Shown: positions 7,091 to 15,593, counted from the stretch's first letter. The stretch is DNA of 18,755 bases from Boseongicola sp. SB0675_bin_26 (GCA_009843725.1 VYCX01000291.1:1-18755), one strand, 5' to 3'. Numbers and translations are program-made. The notes: generated by a model not told the origin, from the letters alone.

Positions 7091-8080
7091 TCAGATTGTC
7101 AAGATGACTGACCCCGCTCGCTCTCCCGCAGCGATGACATCGTGCGCCTTTGCGCAATCCGCGAGTTCAAGCCGGTCGGAGATGCGAAACTTCAGCGCGT
7201 TCCGGCAAAGGAGGCCTGTCAGGTCCTGGACGATCCGTTCGCGCCGTTCGGGCGACAGGAGATAGACCAGCAGAAGCTCGATCGTCACGGCCTTGAACAT
7301 CAGCGGATAGAAGGGCAGCGTTGGCGTCATGTCGAGCGCCGAGCCGAAGGCCGCAATCGTGCCGCGCTCCGCGATGATCCGGGCGTTGGTTTCCGCGTTC
7401 CTCCCGAACTCGACTTCAACGATGCGGTCGACGGGATCGCCCTGGATGCACTCAAGAATCTCGTCGGCCAGCGTGTCGCTCGCATAGTCGAAGACATGGG
7501 CCGCGCCTGCAGAACGCGCAGCCGCAAGGCCGGCCTTCCCACGTGCCGTGGCAAGCACACGTGCATCGGACGCGGCCGCGACCTGAATGGCCAGGTGGCC
7601 GACCGTCCCCGCACCACCGCTGACAAGAACCGTCTTGCCCTCGACCGGCCCGCCACCGAGAACCGCATGGCAGGCCGTAAGGCCGGGTATGCCAAGAACT
7701 GCGCCAGTCTCGAAGCTCACGTTGCCGGGCAGGGCGACCGCCTGGTTTTCGGGCAACGCAATGTACTCGGCCGCCGTTCCGAAGGCGCGCTGCCATTGCC
7801 CGTTCCAGATCCAGACGCGTTCGCCAATTCTGTCCTTGGAAACATCATCGCCCACGGCCTCGATCACGCCTGCCCCGTCGCTGTGCGGGATGATCTTGGG
7901 GAAGGGTGGCCGGGTCACGCCCGGGCGTCCGCCGGCGCGCATCTTGACGTCGGACGGGTTGGCTCCCGACGTGTTGAGCCGGACCAGCACTTCGCCGCCT
8001 GCAGGCGCGGGCGTGGGGAGTTCCTCAAGTTTCAGAACGTCGCCTGCCGGGCCGAAGCTCTCGTATGTGATTGCGCGCAT
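7091..8080 (-). CDS. NADPH:quinone reductase, zinc-independent MDR family
   Basis: This 329-residue protein belongs to the medium-chain dehydrogenase/reductase superfamily, quinone oxidoreductase branch (E. coli QorA-like), which reduces quinones or enones with NADPH. The N-terminal GroES-like domain contains LKLEELPTPAPAGGEVLVRL, SGANPSDVKMRAG, and IPHSDGAGVIEAVGDDV. The nucleotide-binding fold has VLVSGGAGTVGHLAIQVA, with SGGAGTVG at residues 154-161. The structural four-cysteine zinc lobe of alcohol dehydrogenases is absent, in keeping with the zinc-independent class. The ATG at 8080 follows a strong GGAGGAAGG at 8090-8082; an upstream in-frame ATG at 8236 would overlap the divergent dehydrogenase gene and is rejected. 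The physiological substrate is not visible from sequence. Confidence 0.9.
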   Translation of the reverse strand: MRAITYESFGPAGDVLKLEELPTPAPAGGEVLVRLNTSGANPSDVKMRAGGRPGVTRPPFPKIIPHSDGAGVIEAVGDDVSKDRIGERVWIWNGQWQRAFGTAAEYIALPENQAVALPGNVSFETGAVLGIPGLTACHAVLGGGPVEGKTVLVSGGAGTVGHLAIQVAAASDARVLATARGKAGLAAARSAGAAHVFDYASDTLADEILECIQGDPVDRIVEVEFGRNAETNARIIAERGTIAAFGSALDMTPTLPFYPLMFKAVTIELLLVYLLSPERRERIVQDLTGLLCRNALKFRISDRLELADCAKAHDVIAAGERAGSVILTI

Positions 8081-8158
8081 GCCTTCCTCCAGGGCCGTCC
8101 ACGGTTCAGTCACGATCACTTCGGGACACGGCGGGTCAAATGCAAGAAGATTCGGGAT

Positions 8159-8179
8159 GCAATAGCACGATGCTGTTGC
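8159..8179. promoter_or_regulatory. Imperfect palindrome in divergent promoter region, candidate operator
   Basis: Arms GCAATAGCA and TGCTGTTGC flank a CGA centre and match as inverted repeats at eight of nine positions. The site lies 79 bases before the quinone reductase start and 45 before the amino-acid dehydrogenase start. The size and symmetry fit a dimeric regulator such as an Lrp/AsnC, GntR or LysR protein, but no regulator gene is adjacent and the family cannot be assigned. Confidence 0.4.
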
Positions 8180-8223
8180 TAAGCTGAGGGCACGATCTGG
8201 CGGCGAACCATTGGAGAAGCCAA

Positions 8224-9657
8224 ATGGATGCTTCAAGGACAGAGACGACGTTTCGCGAAAGCGTGGACCTGATGTTCAACCGTGCCGTGGCGCTGATGGA
8301 CCTCGCGCCGGGCCTGGAGGACAAGATACGCGTTTGCAACTCCACCTATACGGTGCGGTTCGGCGTGAAGATGAGGGGAAGCATTCACACCTTTACCGGC
8401 TACCGCTCCGTGCACTCGGAGCACATGGAGCCGTGCAAGGGCGGGATTCGCTATTCGCTCAGCGTCACCCAGGACGAAGCGGAGGCGCTGGCCGCACTGA
8501 TGACCTACAAGTGCGCCTTGGTCGAAACGCCATTTGGCGGCTCGAAGGGAGGGCTCCGCATCGATCCTCGGGAGTACGATGTGGATGAAATGGAACGGAT
8601 CACGCGTCGGTTCGCCTACGAGCTTGCCAAGCGGGACCTGATTCATCCCAGCCAGAACGTGCCGGCCCCGGACATGGGCACCGGCGAGCGTGAAATGGCC
8701 TGGATCGCGGACCAGTACGCGCGGATGAACACCACGGACATCAATGCGCGCGCCTGCGTGACCGGAAAGCCGCCCCATGCCGGTGGCATCCAAGGCCGGG
8801 TCGAGGCGACCGGGCGGGGCATCCAGTATGCGCTGAGAGAGTTCTTCCGTCATTCGGAAGACGTGGCCGAGGCGGGTCTCTCCGGCACGCTTGATGGCAA
8901 GCGCATCATCATTCAGGGCCTCGGCAACGTGGGTTTCCATGCCGCGAAGTTCCTGAGCGAGGAGGACGGTTCCAGAATCACTGCCGTCATCGAACATGAC
9001 GGCGCCTTGGTCTGTGACGACGGGCTGGACATCGAGGCCGTGGGCAGCTGGATCGCACGCCACGGGGGCGTCACGGGATACGCCGATGCAGTCTACGTCA
9101 AGAACGGCAGCAAGGTTCTCGAGAAGGAATGCGACATCCTCGTTCCTGCGGCTCTGGAGGGCGTGATCAATCTCTCCAATGCCGACCGGATCAATGCGGC
9201 CATGATCATCGAAGCCGCGAACGGACCGGTGACGGCTGGGGCGGACGAGGTACTGCGGTCGAAAGGTGTGCCCATCATCCCCGACATGTACGCCAATGCC
9301 GGAGGCGTGACCGTTTCGTACTTCGAGTGGGTCAAGAACCTCAGCCATATCCGCTTTGGCCGCATGCAGCGTCGCCAAGAGGAGGCGAGACACATGCTCA
9401 TCGTCGACGAACTGGAACGGTTGAGCGACCATCTGGGGGATGCGTGGTCGCTCATGGGCGATTTCAAGGAGAAGTACCTGAGAGGTGCCGGCGAACTGGA
9501 ACTGGTTCGTTCGGGGCTCGACGACACCATGCGGGGCGCCTACCAGGCCATGCGCGAAACCTGGCGATCCCGGAATGACGTGACGGACCTGCGCACCGCA
9601 GCGTACATTGTCGCGATCGAGCGTGTGGCAGCCAGCTACGAGGCCAAGGGCCTCTGA
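8224..9657 (+). CDS. gdhA: Glu/Leu/Phe/Val dehydrogenase (probable glutamate dehydrogenase)
   Basis: This 477-residue cytoplasmic enzyme belongs to the family that oxidatively deaminates glutamate to 2-oxoglutarate, linking amino-acid catabolism to the TCA cycle. The substrate domain has EPCKGGIRYS, then MTYKCALVETPFGGSKGG, with the catalytic lysine at residue 108 and the usual upstream lysine at 96. NVPAPDMGTGEREMAWI supplies the conserved Asp. TGKPPHAGGIQGRVEATGRG follows, and the Rossmann motif IIIQGLGNVGFHAAKFL has GLGNVG at 232-237. IIPDMYANAGGVTVSYFEWVKN is the C-terminal signature. The chain is about 50 residues longer than common 420-residue bacterial forms, with extra C-terminal sequence. 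GGAG lies seven bases before the ATG. Substrate choice among Glu, Leu, Phe or Val is inferred from overall similarity and is not proven. Confidence 0.9.
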   Translation: MDASRTETTFRESVDLMFNRAVALMDLAPGLEDKIRVCNSTYTVRFGVKMRGSIHTFTGYRSVHSEHMEPCKGGIRYSLSVTQDEAEALAALMTYKCALVETPFGGSKGGLRIDPREYDVDEMERITRRFAYELAKRDLIHPSQNVPAPDMGTGEREMAWIADQYARMNTTDINARACVTGKPPHAGGIQGRVEATGRGIQYALREFFRHSEDVAEAGLSGTLDGKRIIIQGLGNVGFHAAKFLSEEDGSRITAVIEHDGALVCDDGLDIEAVGSWIARHGGVTGYADAVYVKNGSKVLEKECDILVPAALEGVINLSNADRINAAMIIEAANGPVTAGADEVLRSKGVPIIPDMYANAGGVTVSYFEWVKNLSHIRFGRMQRRQEEARHMLIVDELERLSDHLGDAWSLMGDFKEKYLRGAGELELVRSGLDDTMRGAYQAMRETWRSRNDVTDLRTAAYIVAIERVAASYEAKGL

Positions 9658-9820
9658 ACGCCTGAGCTTCCCGTCCGGGACTCGGGGCGAGATGAATTTC
9701 AGCGTCTTGGGGCCCCGGACACAGCTTCCGGCAGGCAGCCTTGTCCGGCATCCGGAATACGGGTTGGTCGATGCGCCGTGGGTTCTGGACAAGGCCGCCT
9801 TTGACACGGATATTTGCACC
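9658..9820. other. Intergenic region between gdhA and dnaG
   Basis: An inverted repeat GTCCGGG/CCCGGAC at 9673-9679 and 9714-9720 has a 34-base loop and no T-tract. A perfect TTGACA at 9801-9806 lacks any -10 element at the right distance, because 17 bases later lies inside dnaG. The promoter for dnaG is therefore not identified, and read-through from the upstream dehydrogenase gene is possible. Confidence 0.3.
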
Positions 9821-11764
9821 ATGAGTCTCCCGCCCGGCTTCCTTGATGAACTGAAGTCCCGTACCTCGCTCAGCCAGATCGTGGGCAGGAAGGTCACTTG
9901 GGATGCCCGCCGGTCGAAACAGGGCAAGGGCGACATGTGGGCGCCATGCCCGTTCCACCAGGAAAAGACCGCCTCGTTCCATGTGGATGACCGGCAGGGC
10001 TTCTACTACTGTTTCGGATGCCACGCGAAAGGCAACGTCTTCACGTTCCTCCAGGAGACCGAAAACGTTTCCTTCATGGAAGCGGTCGAGATCCTGGCTC
10101 GCGAGGCGGGCATGCAGGTACCGAAGCCGGACCCGGACGCGCAGCGGAAGGCGGATCGGCGAACCCAGCTCGCCGACGTCATGGAACAGGCTGTTCAGCA
10201 TTACCGCATGAAGCTGAAGGCCGGCTCGGGCGCCGCCGCCCGGGACTACCTGTCAGGGCGAGGCCTGGCCGAGGAGGCATTGGCCCGCTGGGAGATCGGC
10301 TTTGCGCCCAACGAGCGGCAGAACCTCTTCACGCACCTCACCGGCAAGGGCGTAGGGGCCGATCTCGTGATCGATGCAGGACTGGCGGTGCGGCCCGATG
10401 ACGGCGGCGCGCCGTATGATCGCTTCCGCGACCGAATCATCTTTCCCATACGCGATCCGCGGGGCGTTGCCGTTGCGTTTGCAGGGCGTGCCATGAACCC
10501 GGACGCATACGCCAAGTACCTGAATTCGCCGGAAACCGAGCTCTTCGACAAGGGCAGGTCACTCTACAACCATGGACCGGCACGGAAGGCGGGCGGCAAG
10601 GCGCCGCTGATCGTTGCCGAAGGGTACATGGACGTGATCGCGCTGTCTGAAGCCGGGTTTGAAGCGACGGTCGCGCCGATGGGGACGGCCGTCACCGAGC
10701 AGCAGTTGAGGCTCGTCTGGCAAATGCATGATGAACCCGTCATCGCCCTGGACGGAGACGAAGCCGGGTTTCGCGCGGCGGGGCGCCTTGCGGAGCTGTC
10801 CTTGTCGCTCCTGGAAGCCGGCAAGTCCTTGAGGTTTTGCATGATGCCCGAGGGAATGGATCCTGACGACCTGATTCGCGCGGGCGGGACGGCTGCCATG
10901 CAGCGCCAGGTCGAGGAGAGTCTTCCCTTGCTGCAACTGCTGTGGCGGCGAGAAACCGAAGGCAAGAGCTTTGACAGCCCGGAACGGAGGGCGACCCTGG
11001 ACCGCACGTTGCGAGCCGCGATCGCGCGAGTGCAGGATCCGTCACTGCGGCGCCACTACAGCGACGAGATCTTTCACTTGATGAGATCGTTGTCCGATGC
11101 GCGTCGTCCGGCACGCCGCAAGGACTTCAGGCAGGGCGCGGGTTGGCCTGGCCAGGCAGCAGGCCCGATGGCTGCGACCAAGACAAGCGCGCTTGCTTCT
11201 GCCGATGCCCGGGCCCACGAGCACTTGAAGGAGGCGGTGATTCTGGCCAGCCTCGTGAGGCACACTGGAATCGTGCCCCGCTTCGTGGCAGATCTCGAGC
11301 AGCTTGACACGACCAGGCCCGAACACGAGACCGTGCGAAAGGCGCTTCTGGCGGTCGAAGATTCGGGCCGTGAGGCTGTCGAGGCAATTTGTGGCTCCCA
11401 AGTCCTTGAAAAACTGTTCCGCTCCCGCCATGTGCGCATCGCGCCCGCCATGCAGCCAGGTGCAGACGAGGAATTTGTCGCCTTGGCGGTGACAAAGGAA
11501 TTCGAGAACCTTGTCGCCAAGCGCGGTGCGCACAAGGACATTCAGGAGGCGATGCAGGACATCAAGGGTGACGCCGACGAATCGCTGACGTACCGGCTGG
11601 GCGAGGCGGCCCTGACATTGACGGGCTCCGACCGAGTGGCCGCCGAGGACGAGACGGAATACGATGTGGGGCCGAACGGCGCGCGCATGAATCGGAAAGA
11701 GAGAAGCGAGCTCGACGCCCTGATCGAGGGTCTGAACTACGAGAAGCCGCGTGGCAGGACATAG
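9821..11764 (+). CDS. dnaG: DNA primase
   Basis: DnaG lays RNA primers for replication, working with the replicative helicase DnaB at the fork. At 647 residues the protein has the family's usual length. The N-terminal CHC2 zinc finger has Cys43, His46, Cys64 and Cys67 (CPFHQEKTASFHV and YYCFGCHAKGNVF). The catalytic core holds GRGLAEEALARWEIGFAP, RFRDRIIFPIRDPRGVAVAF and AKYLNSPETELFDKG. The TOPRIM centre has VAEGYMDVIAL with Glu267 and VIALDGDEAG with Asp311 and Asp313. The C-terminal third is helical, as expected for the DnaB-binding domain. The ATG at 9821 gives the standard N-terminus (LPPGFLDELKSRTSLSQIVG); frame extension upstream of it runs into the previous gene's tail. rpoD follows after 107 bases, as in many alphaproteobacteria. 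Confidence 0.97.
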   Translation: MSLPPGFLDELKSRTSLSQIVGRKVTWDARRSKQGKGDMWAPCPFHQEKTASFHVDDRQGFYYCFGCHAKGNVFTFLQETENVSFMEAVEILAREAGMQVPKPDPDAQRKADRRTQLADVMEQAVQHYRMKLKAGSGAAARDYLSGRGLAEEALARWEIGFAPNERQNLFTHLTGKGVGADLVIDAGLAVRPDDGGAPYDRFRDRIIFPIRDPRGVAVAFAGRAMNPDAYAKYLNSPETELFDKGRSLYNHGPARKAGGKAPLIVAEGYMDVIALSEAGFEATVAPMGTAVTEQQLRLVWQMHDEPVIALDGDEAGFRAAGRLAELSLSLLEAGKSLRFCMMPEGMDPDDLIRAGGTAAMQRQVEESLPLLQLLWRRETEGKSFDSPERRATLDRTLRAAIARVQDPSLRRHYSDEIFHLMRSLSDARRPARRKDFRQGAGWPGQAAGPMAATKTSALASADARAHEHLKEAVILASLVRHTGIVPRFVADLEQLDTTRPEHETVRKALLAVEDSGREAVEAICGSQVLEKLFRSRHVRIAPAMQPGADEEFVALAVTKEFENLVAKRGAHKDIQEAMQDIKGDADESLTYRLGEAALTLTGSDRVAAEDETEYDVGPNGARMNRKERSELDALIEGLNYEKPRGRT

Positions 11765-11805
11765 AGATGTTCACGATGTGGCAAAAGCCTCGAGGTGCGG
11801 ATAGA

Positions 11806-11858
11806 GAATCATTGATTCGCGCCGGGTGATTCGCAAGGCGCCGAATCACCACAGATTC
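11806..11858. promoter_or_regulatory. Cluster of five GANTC (CcrM-type) sites before rpoD
   Basis: GAATC or GATTC occurs at 11806, 11814, 11828, 11843 and 11854, all within 53 bases of the dnaG-rpoD intergenic region. The first two form the 13-base palindrome GAATCA-T-TGATTC, and TGATTCGC is repeated directly at 11813 and 11827. In alphaproteobacteria GANTC is the target of the cell-cycle adenine methyltransferase CcrM, which controls some promoters. Whether these sites are methylated here or affect rpoD is inference. Confidence 0.55.
11825..11850. repeat. Perfect nine-base inverted repeat in rpoD leader
   Basis: GGTGATTCG at 11825-11833 and CGAATCACC at 11842-11850 are exact reverse complements separated by eight bases. 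In RNA this would form a stable hairpin ending about 21 bases before the rpoD ATG and 9 bases before its ribosome site (GGGAG near 11860). It has no T-tract, so it is more likely an operator, processing site or leader structure than an intrinsic terminator of dnaG. Confidence 0.55.
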
Positions 11859-11871
11859 CCGGGAGTGGCGT

Positions 11872-13872
11872 ATGGCTGCCAAGGACACCAGCGACGAGCA
11901 GAAGACGGACGATCAGGAAGGCGAAGTCGTTCTGGACATGAGCCAGGCGGCCGTCAAGAAAATGATCGTCGAGGCTCGTGCGAAGGGCTACATCACCTAC
12001 GATCAGTTGAACCGGGTCTTGCCGCCCGATCAGGTTGCGTCCGAGCAGATCGAGGACGTGATGTCGATGCTCTCCGAAATGGGCATCAACATCATCGAGG
12101 ACGAAGAGGACGCAGACACGGACGACGACGGCAAGAAGCCACAGGCCTCTACCGAAGTGGTCGAGACTTCGAGCTCCCGCGAACTGGCGGTTTCCCAGAC
12201 GGAGACCGAGAAGCTGGACCGTACGGATGATCCTGTACGAATGTACCTGCGCGAGATGGGATCGGTCGAACTCCTCTCCCGGGAGGGCGAGATCGCGATC
12301 GCCAAGCGGATCGAGGCCGGTCGGAACACGATGATCGCAGGACTTTGCGAAAGCCCGCTTACCTTTCAGGCAATCACGATCTGGCGACAGGAGCTCCTGG
12401 ACGAGGAGATTCTCCTTCGGGATGTCATCGACCTGGAAGCCACTTTCGGAAATTCCATGGACGTGTCGGAAGACGGGGACGATGCAGCCATCGATGACGC
12501 GAACGCGAAGCAGTCGAAGAAAGGCGAGGAGCAGCCGGAGCTCGATGCTGACGGAAACCCGATCGAGAAGGACGAGGACGAGGATGACGACGAGGCCGCG
12601 AACATGTCGCTTGCGGCCATGGAGGCGGCCCTTAAGCCTCGTGTCCTCGAAACCCTGACGCAGATCGCAAAGGATTACGCACGGCTGTCAAAGCTGCAGG
12701 ACAGCCGCATCGCGGCGACCTTGAAGGAGGACGGCAGCTTTTCCACGCGGCAAGAGAACAGGTACCAGAAACTGCGCCTGGAAATCGTCGGCATGGTGAA
12801 CGGGCTGGATCTGCACAACAACCGTATCGAGGCGTTGATGGACCAGCTCTACGGCATCAACCGTCGTATCATGTCGATTGATTCCGCAATGGTAAAGCTT
12901 GCCGACCAGGCGCGCATCAACCGCCGCGAATTCATCGACGAATACCGCGGCCATGAGCTGGATCCGAACTGGCTCGACCGGATGGGCCAAAAGTCCGGGC
13001 GGGCCTGGGCGACCTTCGTGGAACGGTCGCCGGAGAAGATCGAGGAACTGCGTGGAGACATGGCCCAGGTGGGCCAGTACGTGGGTGTCGACATCTCCGA
13101 GTTCCGGCGCATCGTCTCGCAGGTCCAGAAGGGCGAGAAGGAGGCCCGTCAGGCCAAGAGGGAAATGGTCGAGGCGAACCTGCGCCTCGTGATCTCGATT
13201 GCCAAGAAGTACACGAACAGGGGGCTGCAATTCCTTGATCTCATTCAGGAAGGCAACATCGGCCTCATGAAGGCGGTGGACAAGTTCGAGTACCGGCGAG
13301 GCTACAAGTTCTCCACCTACGCGACCTGGTGGATTCGGCAGGCGATCACGCGCAGCATTGCCGATCAGGCGCGCACGATCCGGATCCCGGTGCACATGAT
13401 CGAAACGATCAACAAGCTCGTGCGCACTGGTCGCCAGATGCTGCACGAGATCGGCCGCGAGGCAACGCCCGAGGAACTTGCCGAAAAGCTGCAGATGCCG
13501 CTCGAAAAGGTCCGCAAGGTCATGAAGATCGCCAAGGAGCCGATCTCGCTGGAAACGCCGATCGGGGACGAGGAAGATTCCCAGCTCGGCGACTTCATCG
13601 AGGACAAGAACGCGATTCTGCCATTAGACAGCGCCATCCAGGAAAACCTCAAGGAGACGACCACGCGGGTCCTTGCGTCCCTCACGCCCCGGGAGGAGCG
13701 CGTGTTGAGAATGCGGTTCGGCATCGGCATGAACACGGACCACACCCTGGAGGAGGTGGGCCAGCAGTTCAGCGTGACCCGGGAGCGCATTCGGCAGATC
13801 GAGGCGAAGGCGCTGAGGAAGCTGAAGCATCCGAGCAGGTCCAGAAAGCTCAGGAGCTTCCTGGACCAGTAG
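11872..13872 (+). CDS. rpoD: RNA polymerase principal sigma factor (sigma-70)
   Basis: RpoD directs RNA polymerase to housekeeping promoters. The 666-residue length and domain order are typical. Region 1.1 spans about residues 20-85 ([20 protein letters not shown]). Region 1.2 has [21 protein letters not shown]. An acidic insert around residues 198-245 contains long Asp/Glu runs, and a non-conserved helical segment reaches about 430. Region 2 includes [40 protein letters not shown] and [20 protein letters not shown] at 478-497. Region 3 has [15 protein letters not shown], and region 4 has [15 protein letters not shown]. The -35-binding helix-turn-helix is [20 protein letters not shown] near 626-645. 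GGGAG precedes the ATG. Expression may include read-through from dnaG plus its own promoter in the leader. Confidence 0.98.
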   Translation: MAAKDTSDEQKTDDQEGEVVLDMSQAAVKKMIVEARAKGYITYDQLNRVLPPDQVASEQIEDVMSMLSEMGINIIEDEEDADTDDDGKKPQASTEVVETSSSRELAVSQTETEKLDRTDDPVRMYLREMGSVELLSREGEIAIAKRIEAGRNTMIAGLCESPLTFQAITIWRQELLDEEILLRDVIDLEATFGNSMDVSEDGDDAAIDDANAKQSKKGEEQPELDADGNPIEKDEDEDDDEAANMSLAAMEAALKPRVLETLTQIAKDYARLSKLQDSRIAATLKEDGSFSTRQENRYQKLRLEIVGMVNGLDLHNNRIEALMDQLYGINRRIMSIDSAMVKLADQARINRREFIDEYRGHELDPNWLDRMGQKSGRAWATFVERSPEKIEELRGDMAQVGQYVGVDISEFRRIVSQVQKGEKEARQAKREMVEANLRLVISIAKKYTNRGLQFLDLIQEGNIGLMKAVDKFEYRRGYKFSTYATWWIRQAITRSIADQARTIRIPVHMIETINKLVRTGRQMLHEIGREATPEELAEKLQMPLEKVRKVMKIAKEPISLETPIGDEEDSQLGDFIEDKNAILPLDSAIQENLKETTTRVLASLTPREERVLRMRFGIGMNTDHTLEEVGQQFSVTRERIRQIEAKALRKLKHPSRSRKLRSFLDQ

Positions 13873-14084
13873 GCGTTTGCCCAAGGCCTCGGGGGGCGTC
13901 GGGCCAGGGCCATCGCGCCTATGCCTTGCGTCCCTTGCGGAAGCTGACAGGTTTCGGGAGGAGCTTCTTGTCGCGCTTCATGGGATCGACCATGGACGAC
14001 AGGGCGGGCAGCGAGCGCGAGCGCGGACTTGCCAAACTGGATGCGCTCGCCGAAGGTTGAGCGAAACTGGAAGGGTTTGCCGAC

Positions 14085-14927
14085 ATGAAGCACGCCGCGA
14101 TGACCTCAGGATCCGTTGCCACGATTACCGGAGGCGCGTCCGGCATCGGCCTTGCCTCGGCCGAGCTTTTTGCCGCGGCGGGCATGAGAGTTGCCATCGT
14201 GGACAATCGCGAGGCCTTGCTGAAGCCGGCCGCCGAGCGGCTGAAGGCTGCAGGCGCGCCTGAAGTCATGGCGGAAGCCATGGACGTATCGAACTTGGGC
14301 GCAATGCAGGCGCTTGAGGCACGGGTTGCCGACCGCTTCGGCGGAACGGACATCCTGATGAACAATGCCGGCATTCAGCCGGGGTCCTCGATGTTCGCGG
14401 ATGGAGGAGACTGGCTGAGAATCCTGGACGTGAATCTCTGGGGCGTCATCAATGGAAGCCGTGTCTTTGCGCCGCGAATGATCGTGCGCGCGCGACCCGG
14501 CGCGATCATCAACACCGGTTCAAAGCAGGGCATAACGACACCGCCGGGAGATCCGGCCTACAACGTTTCCAAGGCGGGCGTTAAAGCCTTTACCGAGGCG
14601 CTGGCCCATGAATTGCGAAACGCGGATGCATGTCGCGTGACCGCGCATCTTCTCGTTCCGGGGTTCGTGTTCACCGACCTGACGCGCCATGGCCGGACCG
14701 AGAAGCCGGCTGGCGCCTGGACTCCGGAACAGACCGCAGGATTCATGCTTGAGAGCCTGAACAGGGGTGATTTCTACATTCTCTGTCCCGACAACGACGT
14801 GGACCGTGCCACGGACGAGCGGCGCATGGCTTGGGCGGTCGGCGACATCATAGAGAACCCGCCGGCGCTTTCACGCTGGCATCCGGACCATGCTACCGCC
14901 TTCGAGGCCTTTCTCAAGTCGGAATGA
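14085..14927 (+). CDS. Short-chain dehydrogenase/reductase (SDR)
   Basis: This 280-residue classical SDR is a cytoplasmic NAD(P)-dependent oxidoreductase. The cofactor motif is TGGASGIG at residues 15-22, NNAG is at 93-96, catalytic Ser is at 146 (NTGSKQG), and Tyr159 and Lys163 form the YxxxK motif (AYNVSKAG). Asp40 at the end of the second strand (AIVDN) suggests a preference for NAD over NADP. The C-terminal part ([13 protein letters not shown], then a Trp-containing tail) is common in SDRs acting on hydroxy or keto groups, but the substrate cannot be predicted. GGAAGGG at 14069-14075 supports the ATG at 14085. Its stop overlaps the start of the RibD-like gene as ATGA, so the two are translationally coupled. 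About 210 bases without a gene separate it from rpoD. Confidence 0.9.
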   Translation: MKHAAMTSGSVATITGGASGIGLASAELFAAAGMRVAIVDNREALLKPAAERLKAAGAPEVMAEAMDVSNLGAMQALEARVADRFGGTDILMNNAGIQPGSSMFADGGDWLRILDVNLWGVINGSRVFAPRMIVRARPGAIINTGSKQGITTPPGDPAYNVSKAGVKAFTEALAHELRNADACRVTAHLLVPGFVFTDLTRHGRTEKPAGAWTPEQTAGFMLESLNRGDFYILCPDNDVDRATDERRMAWAVGDIIENPPALSRWHPDHATAFEAFLKSE

Positions 14928-15502
14928 GCGAATTTCTTCTTACGGTCGTCGTCTCCGAGGATGGGTTCATTGCACGTTCGGTCGGAGAGCCTCCCCAGGC
15001 CTGGGCAAGCGCGGAAGAGCAGGAACTCTTCTTTCACGACGTGGAGGCAGCCGACTGGTCGATCATGGGACGGCACACGCACGAAGCGGCCGACAGGCCC
15101 GACCGGCGGCGGATCGTGTTCTCGACCAAGGTGAGTGGATGGAAAAGGCCCTCTCAACTTTGGGTGAACCCGGAGGGCCTGACCCCGCGGATGCTTCCCG
15201 AGCACGTGTGCGAGGTTCATGCCCTTGCCCGCGGCCTGATTCTGGGAGGCACGCGCGTCCACGACTGGTTTCTTGCCCATCGTGCGATCGATCGCGTGCA
15301 CCTGACGGTCGAGCCGGTCCGGTTCGGTTCCGGGCTGTCCGTGTTCTCGGACGCGCGGCGCGCCGACCCTGTCGAGGAGTTCATGGGGCGGGGCTTCCAC
15401 GTCACCTCGGAGGAGCGGCTCAACTCGGCCGGAACGAGGTTTCTGGTGCTCGAACCCGTGTCCGTCGAGGATGATGCCTCATCGGCGCATATGGCGCGTT
15501 GA
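14924..15502 (+). CDS. RibD C-terminal / DHFR-like reductase domain protein
   Basis: This 192-residue protein has the dihydrofolate-reductase-like fold found as the C-terminal domain of RibD and in stand-alone family members. Visible elements are a first strand FLLTVVVSEDGFIA, then DWSIMGRHTHEA (residues 45-56), the strand RRIVFSTKV, ALARGLILGGTRVHDWFL with the nucleotide-loop GGT at 108-110, and DRVHLTVEPVRFGSGLSVFSD, which matches the family's 'ELxLTxxPxxxGxGxxLF' signature. It probably reduces a pterin, flavin precursor or related compound with NAD(P)H, but the substrate is unknown. The ATG at 14924 overlaps the stop of the SDR gene (ATGA), and an earlier frame extension would run inside that gene. 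It sits directly before nrdR-ribD but is not a duplicate of the RibD at 16055, which has its own reductase domain. Confidence 0.82.
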   Translation: MSEFLLTVVVSEDGFIARSVGEPPQAWASAEEQELFFHDVEAADWSIMGRHTHEAADRPDRRRIVFSTKVSGWKRPSQLWVNPEGLTPRMLPEHVCEVHALARGLILGGTRVHDWFLAHRAIDRVHLTVEPVRFGSGLSVFSDARRADPVEEFMGRGFHVTSEERLNSAGTRFLVLEPVSVEDDASSAHMAR

Positions 15503-15542
15503 ATTGGCCTCTACCCAAAATGATGGAGGTGCCCTATAGTGC

Positions 15543-15577
15543 CTGTGCAGAAGAGGGGCAGGTTCCCCTAGACACAG
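15543..15577 (+). promoter_or_regulatory. Stem-loop just before the nrdR ribosome site
   Basis: Outer arms CTGTG/CACAG (15543-15547 and 15573-15577) enclose inner arms AGGGG/CCCCT (15554-15558 and 15565-15569) with a six-base loop. The structure ends three bases before the strong ribosome site GGAGGG at 15581-15586. A TATAGT at 15535-15540 could be a -10 element, but no matching -35 is seen. The hairpin might mark the leader of the nrdR-ribD transcript or end the upstream transcript. Confidence 0.35.
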
Positions 15578-15593
15578 TCAGGAGGGACGCATT

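Noticed and set aside
9801..9806. Perfect TTGACA before dnaG as a -35 element
   Set aside because: A -10 at the normal distance would fall inside dnaG after its start codon, and no TATAAT-like hexamer is there.
8233..9936. Long minus-strand open frame opposite gdhA and the dnaG start
   Set aside because: It overlaps two confident genes on the other strand and shows no recognisable motif.
13919..14060. Possible small basic protein on the minus strand ([16 protein letters not shown]…)
   Set aside because: No ribosome site precedes it, it is only about 24 residues, and I recognise no family. It deserves a conservation check but cannot be supported as a gene.
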